From assembly GCA_964586075.1 (NCBI GenBank), contig CAZPGZ010000008.1:1-64000 (forward strand): 64,000 nt of DNA, read 5' to 3'. The position numbers and the translations under genes were made by a program. The notes below the pieces were generated by a model. The model worked only from the letters and a program-made list of their open reading frames with translations, did no database searches and was not told the DNA's origin. The DNA comes from JBAZLV01 sp964586075 (GTDB taxonomy: Bacteria > Nitrospirota > UBA9217). Shown piece after piece: positions 1 through 8,415 of this stretch; the stretch's first letter is position 1, and each line of letters opens with the position of its first letter.

Positions 1-1078
1 TAATCGTCGGCGTCGCCGACAGGGCAAGGTTGGCGGATATGGTCTGCACCGCCACAGTGTTCGTGCTGGTTACTGCCGTGGCACTCACGATTTTAATGGG
101 AATATCGGTGCCGCTCGATATTTTTGCTTCCTTATTGTTCATGGTCAGCACCTTCGGGCTTGAAAGTATTTTGCCGTTGCCCGTGGTCTGCATGGCGGAC
201 AGCTGAAGGTCGAGCGCGAGTTTCCCGCCCATCAGCCTGGTGAAGGTAAGACCGAGTGCTCCACCCGCGCCTGCCGCCACTGCAGCGGGGAGATTCACAA
301 CATAGGCATTGCCGCTTCTGCCGATATCGCCAAGCTGGGGATAGAACGTGGTGTTGCCGATTGCGGGAATAGTAGTGGTCGTAGAGGACCCGCTGCTCGA
401 ACTGCTCGTGACGCCCGTGGCGCCTCCGGACACGATCGTGTTTCCGCCCGTGTATTGCCCGCCCCATTGTACGCCGAGGTCTCTGGCATAGTTGCTGGAA
501 ACTTCTACGATCTTAGCCTCGATCAGCACCTGCGGAATGCGCCTGTCGAGGTTTTTCAGGAGACGCTCCATCCGGTCAATGTTGAGCGACAGGTCCTTGA
601 CCACCAGAGAATTGGTCCGCGTGTCCACGGACACTTTTGCCTTGTCGCTCTTCACTTTTTCCGCCACCGTAAGCGCTTCTTTGCCGTTTGCGTATCCCAA
701 GGGGAAAACGCGCAGTTCGAGGTCCTCATCGCGCGCTTCGGCGGCCGCAAGCACGCGCACGATTTTTCCTTCCCGGACATAGGTGAGGCCCTTGGTCTTG
801 AGTATCCCTTCAAGGGCGTCCCAGATGTTCACGTCCTTGAGGCTCATGGAAACCTGTCCGCTTACCGCGTCACTGACGATCAGGTTCATGTTTGCCGCCT
901 GCCCGACGGCCCTGAGTACATCCTTGATGCTGGCGTCACGAAACTCCATGGAAAAGAGAGGCCCTGATTTTGCCGTTTCAATTGCCCCGGCATTTGCTGT
1001 GCCGCTCGCGGCGGCCCAAACCAGCGCCCAGACGCAGGCAGCAATGCGGATGCTCAGTTTAAGCGAATAGGAACACAT
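1..1078 (-). CDS. pilQ: Type IV pilus secretin PilQ, N-terminal part (truncated by window edge)
   Basis: This is the outer-membrane secretin through which the type IV pilus passes. The first 359 residues are visible and the gene continues past position 1. A signal peptide (about residues 1-30, ending ANA) is followed directly by a secretin N0/STN-like domain (about 35-110) and an N1-type domain (about 115-180). The secretin core begins near residue 184, with the family-typical stretch SSPKVLTMNNKEA near 306-318. A Ser/Thr-rich insert lies at about 224-236. No AMIN domains precede N0, unlike many PilQ proteins. It is the last gene of pilM-N-O-P-Q, 12 bases after pilP. The family call is secure. 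The total length and C-terminal end cannot be seen. Confidence 0.93.
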   Translation of the reverse strand, partial: MCSYSLKLSIRIAACVWALVWAAASGTANAGAIETAKSGPLFSMEFRDASIKDVLRAVGQAANMNLIVSDAVSGQVSMSLKDVNIWDALEGILKTKGLTYVREGKIVRVLAAAEARDEDLELRVFPLGYANGKEALTVAEKVKSDKAKVSVDTRTNSLVVKDLSLNIDRMERLLKNLDRRIPQVLIEAKIVEVSSNYARDLGVQWGGQYTGGNTIVSGGATGVTSSSSSGSSTTTTIPAIGNTTFYPQLGDIGRSGNAYVVNLPAAVAAGAGGALGLTFTRLMGGKLALDLQLSAMQTTGNGKILSSPKVLTMNNKEAKISSGTDIPIKIVSATAVTSTNTVAVQTISANLALSATPTI

Positions 1079-1090
1079 CGATATTTCCTC

Positions 1091-1552
1091 CTACTTCCGG
1101 AACGAAAAATCCTCCAGAAAAACTTCTTCACGGGTACCCGCCCGGTTCATGAGCACAATGCTTCGGCTGCGGATGCTTATCAGTTTCTGTTCGCCGATTA
1201 CACTGCCCTCTTTGTACGCTTCTCCGTTGATGATAGCGAGGCGCACCGTACCGCCGGAAATGATGCCGCTCAGTCCGCCTTCTCGTCCTCGGTCTGCCGA
1301 CGGTGCAGCGGATTGCGACTTTCCGGCAAAGGGTCTGTTAAACGGGTCCCTGCCCCAGTCCGCATCCTGAGAAGCTGCTTCCTGCGTTGCCGATCTCGGA
1401 CCGGCGGTAAAAAATGGATCCCGCTCCGCGTCCGCCGCGTTTGTCACGGCTGGAAGCAAACAGCCCTGCAGAAGCAAAGCCACTGCTGCCAGCATAATGC
1501 CTGGAATGCCGGTGCAGTAGAATCGGTTCCTATGAGCAGAGAATAATTGCAT
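1091..1552 (-). CDS. pilP: Type IV pilus assembly lipoprotein PilP
   Basis: PilP is the inner-membrane lipoprotein that links the PilM/N/O platform to the secretin PilQ. The 153-residue protein begins with a hydrophobic segment ending in LLLQGC, a plausible lipobox with an unusual Gln before Gly-Cys (Cys about residue 31). A disordered linker with two DPF motifs (about residues 45-72) follows, as PilP proteins have for PilN/O contact. The C-terminal part (about 90-153) is the small beta domain that docks to the secretin. Its position between pilO and pilQ supports the call. Confidence 0.9.
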   Translation of the reverse strand: MQLFSAHRNRFYCTGIPGIMLAAVALLLQGCLLPAVTNAADAERDPFFTAGPRSATQEAASQDADWGRDPFNRPFAGKSQSAAPSADRGREGGLSGIISGGTVRLAIINGEAYKEGSVIGEQKLISIRSRSIVLMNRAGTREEVFLEDFSFRK

Positions 1553-1603
1553 TTTGTCCTGTACTTGTGCTGACTTACTGGAGCCTATGTTTTCCCTTGC
1601 GTG

Positions 1604-2176
1604 CTACTTCGCCATGTACGTTACCGCTTCAAGCTGCGTAGCGCATGCGGATGATGAATCCGGACACGCCTCAACCCGGATTTTGCGTATATTTACGATT
1701 TGCGAAAGGTTCTCAAGCTGTTTAAAGTATTGGGCCAGGTCCCGATACCGCCCCTTCAGATCGAGGTTCATGGAAACCTCTTTATATTTTTCCTTGTCAA
1801 TCTCCTGGGCGGGATGCACGGAAAGCAAATTTATCCCCTCCCGTTTCGCCTCTGCTGAAATGCCTTCAAGAAACAGGACAACCCCTTTCTGATCAACAAG
1901 GTCCCAGCCGGCTATCCCCATCTTAGCTCCGGCTTTTATTTCAGCTTCACGGGCTTTCATATCCGCAATCTGCACGGAAAGAGCGAGTATTTCCTTGTTT
2001 GCCGTTTCGATGTTTGTTTTAAGCGTATTCGCATATTTTTCGAGAAGCAGGTACGGCACCTGATACAACAGCGCTCCGGCAAGCACGAAGGCGGTTATGG
2101 TCACGATCACGTGCTCGCGTTTTGAAAGCTTCCATCGTCCGGCATCCGCAGCCGCATCTGTACGAGGCTCTGTCAT
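1604..2176 (-). CDS. pilO: Type IV pilus inner-membrane platform protein PilO
   Basis: PilO forms a heterodimer with PilN in the inner membrane and contributes to the alignment complex. The 190-residue protein has a short cytoplasmic N-terminus, one membrane helix (about residues 23-43), a coiled-coil stretch (about 45-80) and a periplasmic ferredoxin-like domain. The ATG at 2176 is chosen because it overlaps the pilN stop as TGATG and has AAGGGGA seven bases upstream. A GTG at 2179 is also in frame. The overlap implies translational coupling with pilN. Confidence 0.9.
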   Translation of the reverse strand: MTEPRTDAAADAGRWKLSKREHVIVTITAFVLAGALLYQVPYLLLEKYANTLKTNIETANKEILALSVQIADMKAREAEIKAGAKMGIAGWDLVDQKGVVLFLEGISAEAKREGINLLSVHPAQEIDKEKYKEVSMNLDLKGRYRDLAQYFKQLENLSQIVNIRKIRVEACPDSSSACATQLEAVTYMAK

Positions 2177-2748
2177 CACTGGGTCCCCTTCATTTTTTTA
2201 ACGCCGCTGACTATTTCAAAACCGATGACTTCCTGCCCCTGGAGCGCGGTTTTTTGCGCGAATATCAGCTGGGGTTTTTCAAAATAAGGCGACTTCTCCA
2301 TGGCCTGCATAAATTCGCTGACCGTCCGGTAGGTGAGCGCTCCACCTCTGATTTTTATCTCAGCTTTGCCGGCGGCACTGCCTTCGAGGTTGTCAAACCA
2401 CAAACCTCTCGGGACAATAAGGGAAAATTGCTTGAACACTTCCGACCACAGCACCCGTTCGCTCAGAAGATTCTGAATCAACCAAGCTTTTTCTGGGCTC
2501 GTACCTGCAGGAAGGGCAATGCCGAAATCCTGATACATGAATGCCAGCTGCTGCTGAAGCGTTTGCTTCTTTGCAGTGAGCGACCGCTCGCTGGAACGCA
2601 AATCCGATATATGCTTCGCCTGCCAGCCAAATACCACGAGCCATGCGAGCATGAACAGTCCGGCAATGATGGCTGTTTTGCTGAAAGTCCGCTTTGCCTT
2701 TTTCCCCTCAGGAGGCAGCAGATTAATATAATCTTTCGTTTTTTTCAT
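2176..2748 (-). CDS. pilN: Type IV pilus inner-membrane platform protein PilN
   Basis: PilN anchors cytoplasmic PilM to the inner membrane and pairs with PilO. The 190-residue protein carries the hallmark N-terminal PilM-binding motif INLLPPE (residues 8-14), then a basic patch, one membrane helix (about 24-45), a coiled-coil and a periplasmic alpha/beta domain. The start has AGAGG upstream. A gap of about 104 bases separates it from pilM, longer than the other gaps in the operon. No obvious promoter was seen in that gap. Confidence 0.92.
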   Translation of the reverse strand: MKKTKDYINLLPPEGKKAKRTFSKTAIIAGLFMLAWLVVFGWQAKHISDLRSSERSLTAKKQTLQQQLAFMYQDFGIALPAGTSPEKAWLIQNLLSERVLWSEVFKQFSLIVPRGLWFDNLEGSAAGKAEIKIRGGALTYRTVSEFMQAMEKSPYFEKPQLIFAQKTALQGQEVIGFEIVSGVKKMKGTQ

Positions 2749-2852
2749 ATGCCTCTATTGCTTGCCAAACTCCCGCCGGAAGGAACGGCCGCTGCCCATG
2801 GTTTGATGTGCATTTTTGCACATTCTGTCCGGTCCACGGAATCGAATCTCCA

Positions 2853-3878
2853 TCACATTTTCCGCAATGCCAGCCCGACGGCTGCTGAAAACCGGGGCGC
2901 CTGAGGGCCATATTCTTGCAGAAGATTTCTTCCAATCGTCAACCCTTCAAAAGGCTGGTCGAGTTCCACTACGCCTTCGAGCGATTGATGAAAATATTCC
3001 TTCAGTCCCTGCATGAGTGAGACGCCGCCGGTAAGGAGAGTATCGTCAACGCGTTGTTCTCTGAAGGTGGTTTTGTAATAATCCACCGATCGCCGGATCT
3101 CCATGAGCAGTCCGTCGAGCACGGCCCTGACGGCGGCAGAGGCCGGATCAGGTTCCGAAAGCGTAAGCATATTCCGCGTACGTTTCACGTTTTCAGCCTC
3201 CTGCAGTCCGATGTCAAGCGCCTCTGATATTGCCTTGGTTATGGCATATCCGCCGGTTTCCAGACAACGGCTGAACCGGAGGACGCCGCCCCTGAAGATA
3301 TCGATCTCCGTCTTGCCCGCTCCCAAATCCACCACCACCGTGTTCGCATCAGACGGTTTTTCGAGAAGGTGAAAAACATTGCGGAGCGCAAGCGCATTTG
3401 CATCCACCGCACTTACGGTAACGTTCGCTTCCTGCAAAGGAGCAAGATGCGCATGGACCTGGTTTTGTTCGGCAGCCACCATAACGATGTCATACTTGAG
3501 GCTCGCTCCCTCCCTGCGTTCCCCGACGACCAGGTACTCAACCAGGGCGGCGTCAAGCGGATAGGAAATATGCCGTTTTGCCTCCCATCGCACAGCCTCG
3601 CCTAACTCCGAAAGCGGCATCTTGGGCAGCGTGAAAGAGCGGATAGTAAGATCTCTTCCCGGCATTTGCGTAATAACATAGTTGCTGCCGATTTTTTTTT
3701 CAGCCAGAAAACGCCTGATGTGCCCGGTAATGGTTGCGCTGTCCGCCTCAACAGGGAGGTCCACAATTCCCGCGGAGATCAGCTTTGGGCGCTTGCCGCT
3801 CTGCGCCATGCGCACCACCTTAATGCTTCCGGCGCCGATATCTATTCCGGTAATTTCGTTCGAACTGAAAATTCCCAT
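2853..3878 (-). CDS. pilM: Type IV pilus ATPase-fold protein PilM
   Basis: PilM is an actin-like (FtsA-like) cytoplasmic protein that binds ATP and the PilN N-terminus. Nucleotide-binding motifs are clear: GIDIGAGSIKVV near the N-terminus (phosphate 1), VVDLGAGKTEIDIF in the middle (phosphate 2) and LLTGGVSLM near the C-terminus (adenosine motif). The ATG at 3878 (MGIFSS) gives 341 residues, close to the family norm, and has GGGTGG upstream. A GTG at 3905 would add nine residues not seen in the family. It is the first gene of pilMNOPQ. Confidence 0.93.
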   Translation of the reverse strand: MGIFSSNEITGIDIGAGSIKVVRMAQSGKRPKLISAGIVDLPVEADSATITGHIRRFLAEKKIGSNYVITQMPGRDLTIRSFTLPKMPLSELGEAVRWEAKRHISYPLDAALVEYLVVGERREGASLKYDIVMVAAEQNQVHAHLAPLQEANVTVSAVDANALALRNVFHLLEKPSDANTVVVDLGAGKTEIDIFRGGVLRFSRCLETGGYAITKAISEALDIGLQEAENVKRTRNMLTLSEPDPASAAVRAVLDGLLMEIRRSVDYYKTTFREQRVDDTLLTGGVSLMQGLKEYFHQSLEGVVELDQPFEGLTIGRNLLQEYGPQAPRFSAAVGLALRKM

Positions 3879-3942
3879 AGAAAAAACCACCCATGCTGTG
3901 TTCACTGCCGATAAACAAACGATTCAGTCAATACAACACGCA

Positions 3943-4203
3943 TCAGCTTTCTGTTTGCGGTTCATCCGCCGCTTTGCCGCCTTTTTGCTCTTCTTTCGCC
4001 ATCTGATAAGCAACCTTATGCTTGAAACCTTGCTGCAGATATTTCCAAATCAGCTTCACCAGTTCGAAATCCTGTTTGGTAAACTCACGAGACTCAAGGT
4101 CTCCCATGGGTATCCGCTTTGGTTTTACATACCCTTTTTGCTCAAGATAATAAAGTTTATGCCTCGGGATATGGAGGTTGTTTATGATTTCAGATGTTTT
4201 CAT
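3943..4203 (-). CDS. MerR-type helix-turn-helix regulator, short
   Basis: This 86-residue protein is essentially one MerR-like DNA-binding domain. The N-terminal helix-turn-helix (about residues 3-20) is followed by the wing motif YYLEQKGYVKPKR and a third helix region (about 42-65). The C-terminal tail is charged and lacks an effector domain or metal-binding cysteines, so no ligand can be assigned. It lies 64 bases upstream of pilM on the same strand and could regulate the pilus operon. Its own upstream region holds a sigma70-like promoter and a palindrome, suggesting autoregulation. The target is inference. Confidence 0.8.
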   Translation of the reverse strand: MKTSEIINNLHIPRHKLYYLEQKGYVKPKRIPMGDLESREFTKQDFELVKLIWKYLQQGFKHKVAYQMAKEEQKGGKAADEPQTES

Positions 4204-4240
4204 ACTGCTTCTCCATTGACGACCTGTATAAAAATAAGGT

Positions 4241-4260
4241 TAAATCTAAGTTTAGGTTTA
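4241..4260. promoter_or_regulatory. Imperfect 20-bp palindrome, possible MerR operator
   Basis: Half-sites TAAATCTAA and TTAGGTTTA are separated by two bases and match as an inverted repeat with a single mismatch. The site lies 38 bases upstream of the MerR-like start codon and downstream of its candidate promoter. Its size and dyad form suit a MerR dimer. This is a visual prediction only. Confidence 0.4.
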
Positions 4261-4283
4261 TTTTTCTATAGATTATCAATTTG

Positions 4284-4312
4284 AAAATATATATTTTTTA
4301 TGCTTTTGTCAA
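4284..4312 (-). promoter_or_regulatory. Candidate sigma70 promoter for the MerR-type gene
   Basis: On the minus strand there is a consensus -35 TTGACA (4312-4307), a 17-base spacer and a weak -10 TATTTT (4289-4284), in an AT-rich stretch. Transcription would start near 4277, upstream of the palindrome at 4241-4260. The rest of 4313-4414 shows no gene. Confidence 0.45.
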
Positions 4313-4414
4313 GCTATTTTAGTGGAGCATGATCCAGTAATATTCATAGGACCTAGCGACAGAAAGCTCCCGGATGCAGGAAAAAATACAAACCGCACAG
4401 GGTCGGGAAAATAT

Positions 4415-6202
4415 CTACTGCCTGCTGAAAATTGATATTGAGTTGTTGTTGCTCAAGTGGACTGCCACCACGTCTGTATCAGCACGGATCGGTTCGAGCC
4501 CTGTCGCGGAGTCAGACTGTGACTGCCAGTTATATGTAGGATTTGCCGGAGCATTGGAATGATAGAGCAGAAGACCGGAAGCATAATCATCATTTGTTAT
4601 GGATCCCTGCAGATATATGGGCACCACGTTGGCTGAAGGCGTTACCCCTCCACCGCCGTATACCAGGCGATCCGTCAAAATATTCCTGTTATACCAGTCA
4701 TAATTCATGGTCTGCGTTGCCGAGATGACGACATTGTTTCCTGCATCAAACGTTGTCGACAGACTGCCGAGTGTTGCAGCTGTTGCCGAAAGAGCAACTG
4801 TTCCGGTTGAAAGATACGAAAACGAAAGCCCCTGCAGAACCATAATGCTCACCGCTCCATTTATCGAATTCATTCGAGAGGCTCGTCCGGTGACGGTATA
4901 AGTCTGGTTCGCCGCGCCGCTGTCGGTTGCGATCAGCAGATACCCGGTGCCCCGCTTGGCATTGTCCCGGGATTCCAGATCAATATCAAAGGCGTTATAG
5001 TTCAGTGATGTTCCGGTGCCGCCGCCTTTTCTCAGAATTAAATCACCGGCATCGATAGTTCTGCTGTTTGTCGTGGTCTGGTCCAGCTGCACCGCAGCAA
5101 GAACTATGTTGTTCCCGGCAGGCAGTCCGGTCGCATGGCTCGCCAGGACAGCGCCGCTGGCATTTGTTGTTAATTGAATATTGCCGTCGCTGTCGTTGCT
5201 GCAATAGGAATACGGTACGTTGTTCAAAACGACCATCTTCACTTTTGCGTAAATACGATTACTTGCCGTTGCCTGCGCCATCAGATTGTAGGTGGGAGAA
5301 GCGGGCGCACCCGTGTGCCGGTACAGGAAAAAATGCGTTTTTTGTGCAAAGATATTGTCCGTGTCATACAGCGTACCGGCGTTGGTGCTCGGCCCGGTTA
5401 CGCGTATAAGGCTTTTGGTCGAATCCAGGACCGTGGTGTCGTACCTCAACTGAAGGTTTCCCGCGTTGATATCAGCAGCAGTGTTGGTAACGTTCTGAAA
5501 CGTCACCATGGCAATAATCAAATTGTTGCCGGCAGCAAGCGTGGTTGCCAAGCTGGCGATGCTGGTCGTGGCCGTGCTGACTAACGTAAGCGGGCCGTCA
5601 AACGATGCTGCCGAAGACGATGGTGACGGAGGAGTTCCCTGAACAGAAGCCGCTGCCGTCCTTTGAGACGTTCCAACGTTCCCTGTAGAAAGGATGTTGC
5701 ATTGGCTCTGGCTCACGGACGAGGAAACAGCATGCGTTGCTGCCGTAGTACCGCCAGCCGCTCTTTGCACATTGATAAAATTATTGCCCGAAATGCCACC
5801 GTACCAAATCGCTTCACTCTCGATAGTGATTCTTCCCTGCGGCGCATACCCCGTTGTAGAAGTCACCGGGATGATGGTTGAAGTCGCGGTGATGTTTGCG
5901 GTAAGAACGGTTGCGCCCGGGGAATAGAGCATGCTGGTCACGGTAAAAGACCCTCTTCCCAGAGAGACATTGCTGTTTGCGAGTGCGGTGCAGACCGTGC
6001 CGCTTTTAAATTGATACAACGCGAACTCAATCCCCCCTTCGGCCACATCCAAAGCCTGGGCGGACAGCAGATCATTCGTGGCGGTAACGCTGCTGGTTGT
6101 AACCATGGAAATAAACATCATCCCCATGAATGCAAGAATGACAATGATGAATACTGCCGCAATAAGCGAGACTCCGTGTTGATCCTTTACGGCACAGCGC
6201 AT
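4415..6202 (-). CDS. PilX-like pilus protein with three large C-terminal repeats
   Basis: The N-terminus (GVSLIAAVFIIVILAFMGMM, with many small and hydrophobic residues) is PilX-like: a prepilin-type leader and a membrane helix at about residues 10-35, then the PilX helix region with AQALDVAEGGIEFAL. A low-complexity Thr/Ser region follows, with a motif near residues 120-160 (TSTTGYAPQGRITI...) of a kind seen in pilus-associated proteins. Residues about 203-590 form three imperfect repeats of about 130 residues, each starting with an AGNN-hydrophobic segment. At 595 residues it is far longer than PilX (about 200). It probably sits at the pilus tip as an adhesin or assembly factor; that role is inference. 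The ATG at 6202 has AAGGAG six bases upstream and follows the previous stop by ten bases. Confidence 0.75.
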   Translation of the reverse strand: MRCAVKDQHGVSLIAAVFIIVILAFMGMMFISMVTTSSVTATNDLLSAQALDVAEGGIEFALYQFKSGTVCTALANSNVSLGRGSFTVTSMLYSPGATVLTANITATSTIIPVTSTTGYAPQGRITIESEAIWYGGISGNNFINVQRAAGGTTAATHAVSSSVSQSQCNILSTGNVGTSQRTAAASVQGTPPSPSSSAASFDGPLTLVSTATTSIASLATTLAAGNNLIIAMVTFQNVTNTAADINAGNLQLRYDTTVLDSTKSLIRVTGPSTNAGTLYDTDNIFAQKTHFFLYRHTGAPASPTYNLMAQATASNRIYAKVKMVVLNNVPYSYCSNDSDGNIQLTTNASGAVLASHATGLPAGNNIVLAAVQLDQTTTNSRTIDAGDLILRKGGGTGTSLNYNAFDIDLESRDNAKRGTGYLLIATDSGAANQTYTVTGRASRMNSINGAVSIMVLQGLSFSYLSTGTVALSATAATLGSLSTTFDAGNNVVISATQTMNYDWYNRNILTDRLVYGGGGVTPSANVVPIYLQGSITNDDYASGLLLYHSNAPANPTYNWQSQSDSATGLEPIRADTDVVAVHLSNNNSISIFSRQ

Positions 6203-6212
6203 TCCTGACTCC

Positions 6213-6716
6213 TTACTGCAAATTTCTCGGGTGCACCCGTGTGTGCATGGCAAGGGACTCCGTCCCCTGCTGAACAGTCAGATCGATTACCACAAACCAG
6301 AGCGTTGCTGCTGTTGCCGCAGTGGCGCCGTCCTGCTGAAGATACCCAAATGTCAGAGAGGTCACTCCGTTCGCGAGCGGCTGCCACGTGGCTCCATTAT
6401 CCTCGGTGCGTTCTATGCTGTTCCCGTTGAGACGGAAGCCCATTTGGCTTCCTTGAAGATTTATATACTGGAAGTTGCTTGCGGTCATAACCGGGATGTC
6501 CGCGGCCGTTCTGCTTCGCGCCAGCCTGATTTCCCGCGTCATGCGCTCCATCGCGAGCCTCGATTGATAGTGCAGGGAACTCCGCTGATCCTCGGCAGCG
6601 TATCCCCGCACTCCCTGCAGGATTATCAGAGCGGCTATACCTGCAATAATGGCGATAATCACGATCACAATGACGACCTCTATAAGCGTGAAGCCTTTCG
6701 ATTTCTGGGAGTTCAT
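6213..6716 (-). CDS. PilW-like minor pilin (prepilin-type N-terminus)
   Basis: A class III signal peptide (KGFTLIEVVIVIVII, cleavage after Gly) marks it as a type IV pilin-like protein processed by PilD. After the membrane helix comes the PilW-like helix with RLAMERMTREIRLAR, and then a small beta-rich domain. The start is uncertain: the ATG at 6716 gives a normal eight-residue leader and 167 residues, but has no strong ribosome-binding site. In-frame ATG codons at 6791 and 6782 and a GTG at 6806 would give unusually long leaders. It lies between pilV-like and PilX-like genes in a conserved minor pilin order. Confidence 0.82.
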   Translation of the reverse strand: MNSQKSKGFTLIEVVIVIVIIAIIAGIAALIILQGVRGYAAEDQRSSLHYQSRLAMERMTREIRLARSRTAADIPVMTASNFQYINLQGSQMGFRLNGNSIERTEDNGATWQPLANGVTSLTFGYLQQDGATAATAATLWFVVIDLTVQQGTESLAMHTRVHPRNLQ

Positions 6717-6807
6717 ACTGCATAATGTTGAGCACGCATCGGAAACCGGAGGTCTCAATATGCAGGGCCTATTTTTTTTCATGATGCCCATGGCAAATCC
6801 CGCCACT

Positions 6808-7257
6808 CTAATAGTTTGTCACAATAGATTCTGAAGTAATCGTACCGATGGCGGCATTCATAACCGACACCGTTATATGCGCGTACCCTGTTGTACAGGG
6901 CGGTGAGCCGACATTGACGTTCAAGTCTCCGGAACTGATGCAATAAATTGAGACGGAACGGTTAAACGCCGAAAAACCAGGGACAGGATTCTCCGCGGGA
7001 TAGTTCGCGGGAATTATCCAGGAGAATCCCCGCGCCGTGTTCTGCCGGTCGCCCATGACGATTTCCATCTTTTCCCGCACAAGTTGGGTTGCCTGGGCCA
7101 CTACAAGCGGATTCGCGCCGGTCCGCATACTGTTCGAAAACACCGACATCACGCCGATCCCGGCAATGGCAAGAACAATAATCGTGATAATAAGCTCTAT
7201 GAGGGTGAAACCACCCTCGTTGTTTTCGATATTCCGCGATCTCTGTTCTCTATTCAT
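6808..7257 (-). CDS. PilV-like minor pilin
   Basis: This 149-residue protein has a prepilin-type N-terminus: a charged leader ending in GG, then FTLIELIITIIVLAIAG, and the PilV-like stretch MRTGANPLVVAQATQLVREKME. The remainder is a small pilin globular domain with two cysteines that could form a disulfide. Minor pilins of this set prime pilus assembly and can modulate adhesion. The gene follows the FimT-like gene by five bases and precedes the PilW-like gene, so the four are probably co-transcribed. Confidence 0.82.
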   Translation of the reverse strand: MNREQRSRNIENNEGGFTLIELIITIIVLAIAGIGVMSVFSNSMRTGANPLVVAQATQLVREKMEIVMGDRQNTARGFSWIIPANYPAENPVPGFSAFNRSVSIYCISSGDLNVNVGSPPCTTGYAHITVSVMNAAIGTITSESIVTNY

Positions 7258-7262
7258 AGAAT

Positions 7263-7796
7263 TTAGTTCACCGCTCCGGTCTGCGATGTAACAGCAATGG
7301 TGTTTACCGCAGTCCCGTTTCCATTTACCACAATGGACATTCCGGCTGCGGCAGAGGAACAGCTTCCCAGACTGCCGACGCAGTTGTACGGCCGTCCGAG
7401 TGCATCATACTCAAGGCATGCCATAGTAGGTGCTATGGTAATGCCCGCAAAACTTCCCGTGTTCAGGGTGACGGTCAAATTACCATATGACGCAGGGTCG
7501 GCTACTGCAGTAAAAGCACTGCAATTCCCAAGGGCGCTGCTGTCCTGTACAGCGGCATACCCCGCAGCCGGGGCGGTGCCGGTTCCATTGAAGTACACTC
7601 TGGTCCGCCTGTTTCTTGCCATGGCAACATCCTGCACATACCGTACATCCGCGCGAAGCTTATCTGCAAATGCTCCGGCATTGGTGCTGGGTATGGTTCC
7701 CAGCCTCGGCCCAGCGAAAAAAACGATGATTCCGATCAGGACAATGACCATGATAAGTTCTATGAGAGTAAAGCCTTGCCTCTTTAAAAATACCAC
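7263..7796 (-). CDS. FimT/GspH-like minor pseudopilin
   Basis: This 177-residue protein begins with an eight-residue prepilin leader and GFTLIELIMVIVLIGIIV. It then has the FimT/GspH-type region AFADKLRADVRYVQDVAMARNRRTRV, typical of proteins that initiate pseudopilus or pilus assembly and in some species bind DNA. The start is a GTG at 7796, with AGGAG eleven bases upstream. A C-terminal cysteine pair is visible (near residues 128-147). It is the first gene of the minor pilin set. Confidence 0.82.
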   Translation of the reverse strand: MVFLKRQGFTLIELIMVIVLIGIIVFFAGPRLGTIPSTNAGAFADKLRADVRYVQDVAMARNRRTRVYFNGTGTAPAAGYAAVQDSSALGNCSAFTAVADPASYGNLTVTLNTGSFAGITIAPTMACLEYDALGRPYNCVGSLGSCSSAAAGMSIVVNGNGTAVNTIAVTSQTGAVN

Positions 7797-7880
7797 GAAC
7801 GTATTGTCTCCTGAGAACCGGTTTCCTAAAAAATCTCGTAACTCTTTATCCGGGTTTTGCTGTCGTGTTCAATGCACGTG

Positions 7881-7917
7881 AAAAATAAAAGCCGCCCCGT
7901 GCATAAACAGGGCGGCA
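7881..7917 (-). terminator. Intrinsic terminator after the major pilin gene
   Basis: On the minus strand the hairpin GCCGCCC / GGGCGGC (7917-7891, loop about 12 bases) is followed by TTTTATTTTT (7890-7881). It lies 58 bases past the pilin stop and before the FimT-like gene, so the major pilin is probably transcribed alone at high level. Confidence 0.75.
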
Positions 7918-7974
7918 CATAGATATCAGTTTCTCATGAAGAAGCTCTTCACTCGAACCTCGATCACGCTGTCG

Positions 7975-8415
7975 TTAGCAACCCGTTGTAACAGCAGCAA
8001 TAGTGGGAGAAGCACCAGAAGAAGCCGGTTGCGTATAACTTACAGCACAGTTCGCTGGAGTAGGCGAACCGTTCAAGGTGAACGATGACGGGGCACCGGT
8101 AACGAAGGTGAAGCCCGACATATTTGAGATAGCGTTATTTATTCCTCCGGTTGCCGATGCAGGAAAACCATACACAGTATTTATTGTTACACCGCCTACC
8201 GTAACCGATCCGGTCGCGCCGGTCTGGCCATTGATGATGGCAGACGCGTTCACGATGGCGGCTGCGCCGTTCACCGTACCGAGCATGCCGTTCACGGCTG
8301 AAGTGCGTGCGCTGGTCTGCAGGTCAATATACCGCGGAATTGCGACCGCTGCCAGAATGCCAAGAATCACAATAACCATGATCAGTTCAATCAACGTAAA
8401 ACCTTTCTGCTTCAT
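7975..8415 (-). CDS. Type IV pilin, PilA/MshA-like
   Basis: This 146-residue prepilin has a very short leader (MKQKG) and the canonical GFTLIELIMVIVILGILAAVAIPRY helix, with the conserved Glu5 of the mature protein. The globular part is small and Gly/Ala/Ser/Thr-rich with two C-terminal cysteines (CAVSY... and TGC end), like MshA-type pilins. The ATG at 8415 has GGGGAGGGGA at a good distance; the ATG at 8421 is too close to it. A strong terminator follows. It is probably the major pilin. A paralogue lies at 18890-19327. Confidence 0.87.
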   Translation of the reverse strand: MKQKGFTLIELIMVIVILGILAAVAIPRYIDLQTSARTSAVNGMLGTVNGAAAIVNASAIINGQTGATGSVTVGGVTINTVYGFPASATGGINNAISNMSGFTFVTGAPSSFTLNGSPTPANCAVSYTQPASSGASPTIAAVTTGC

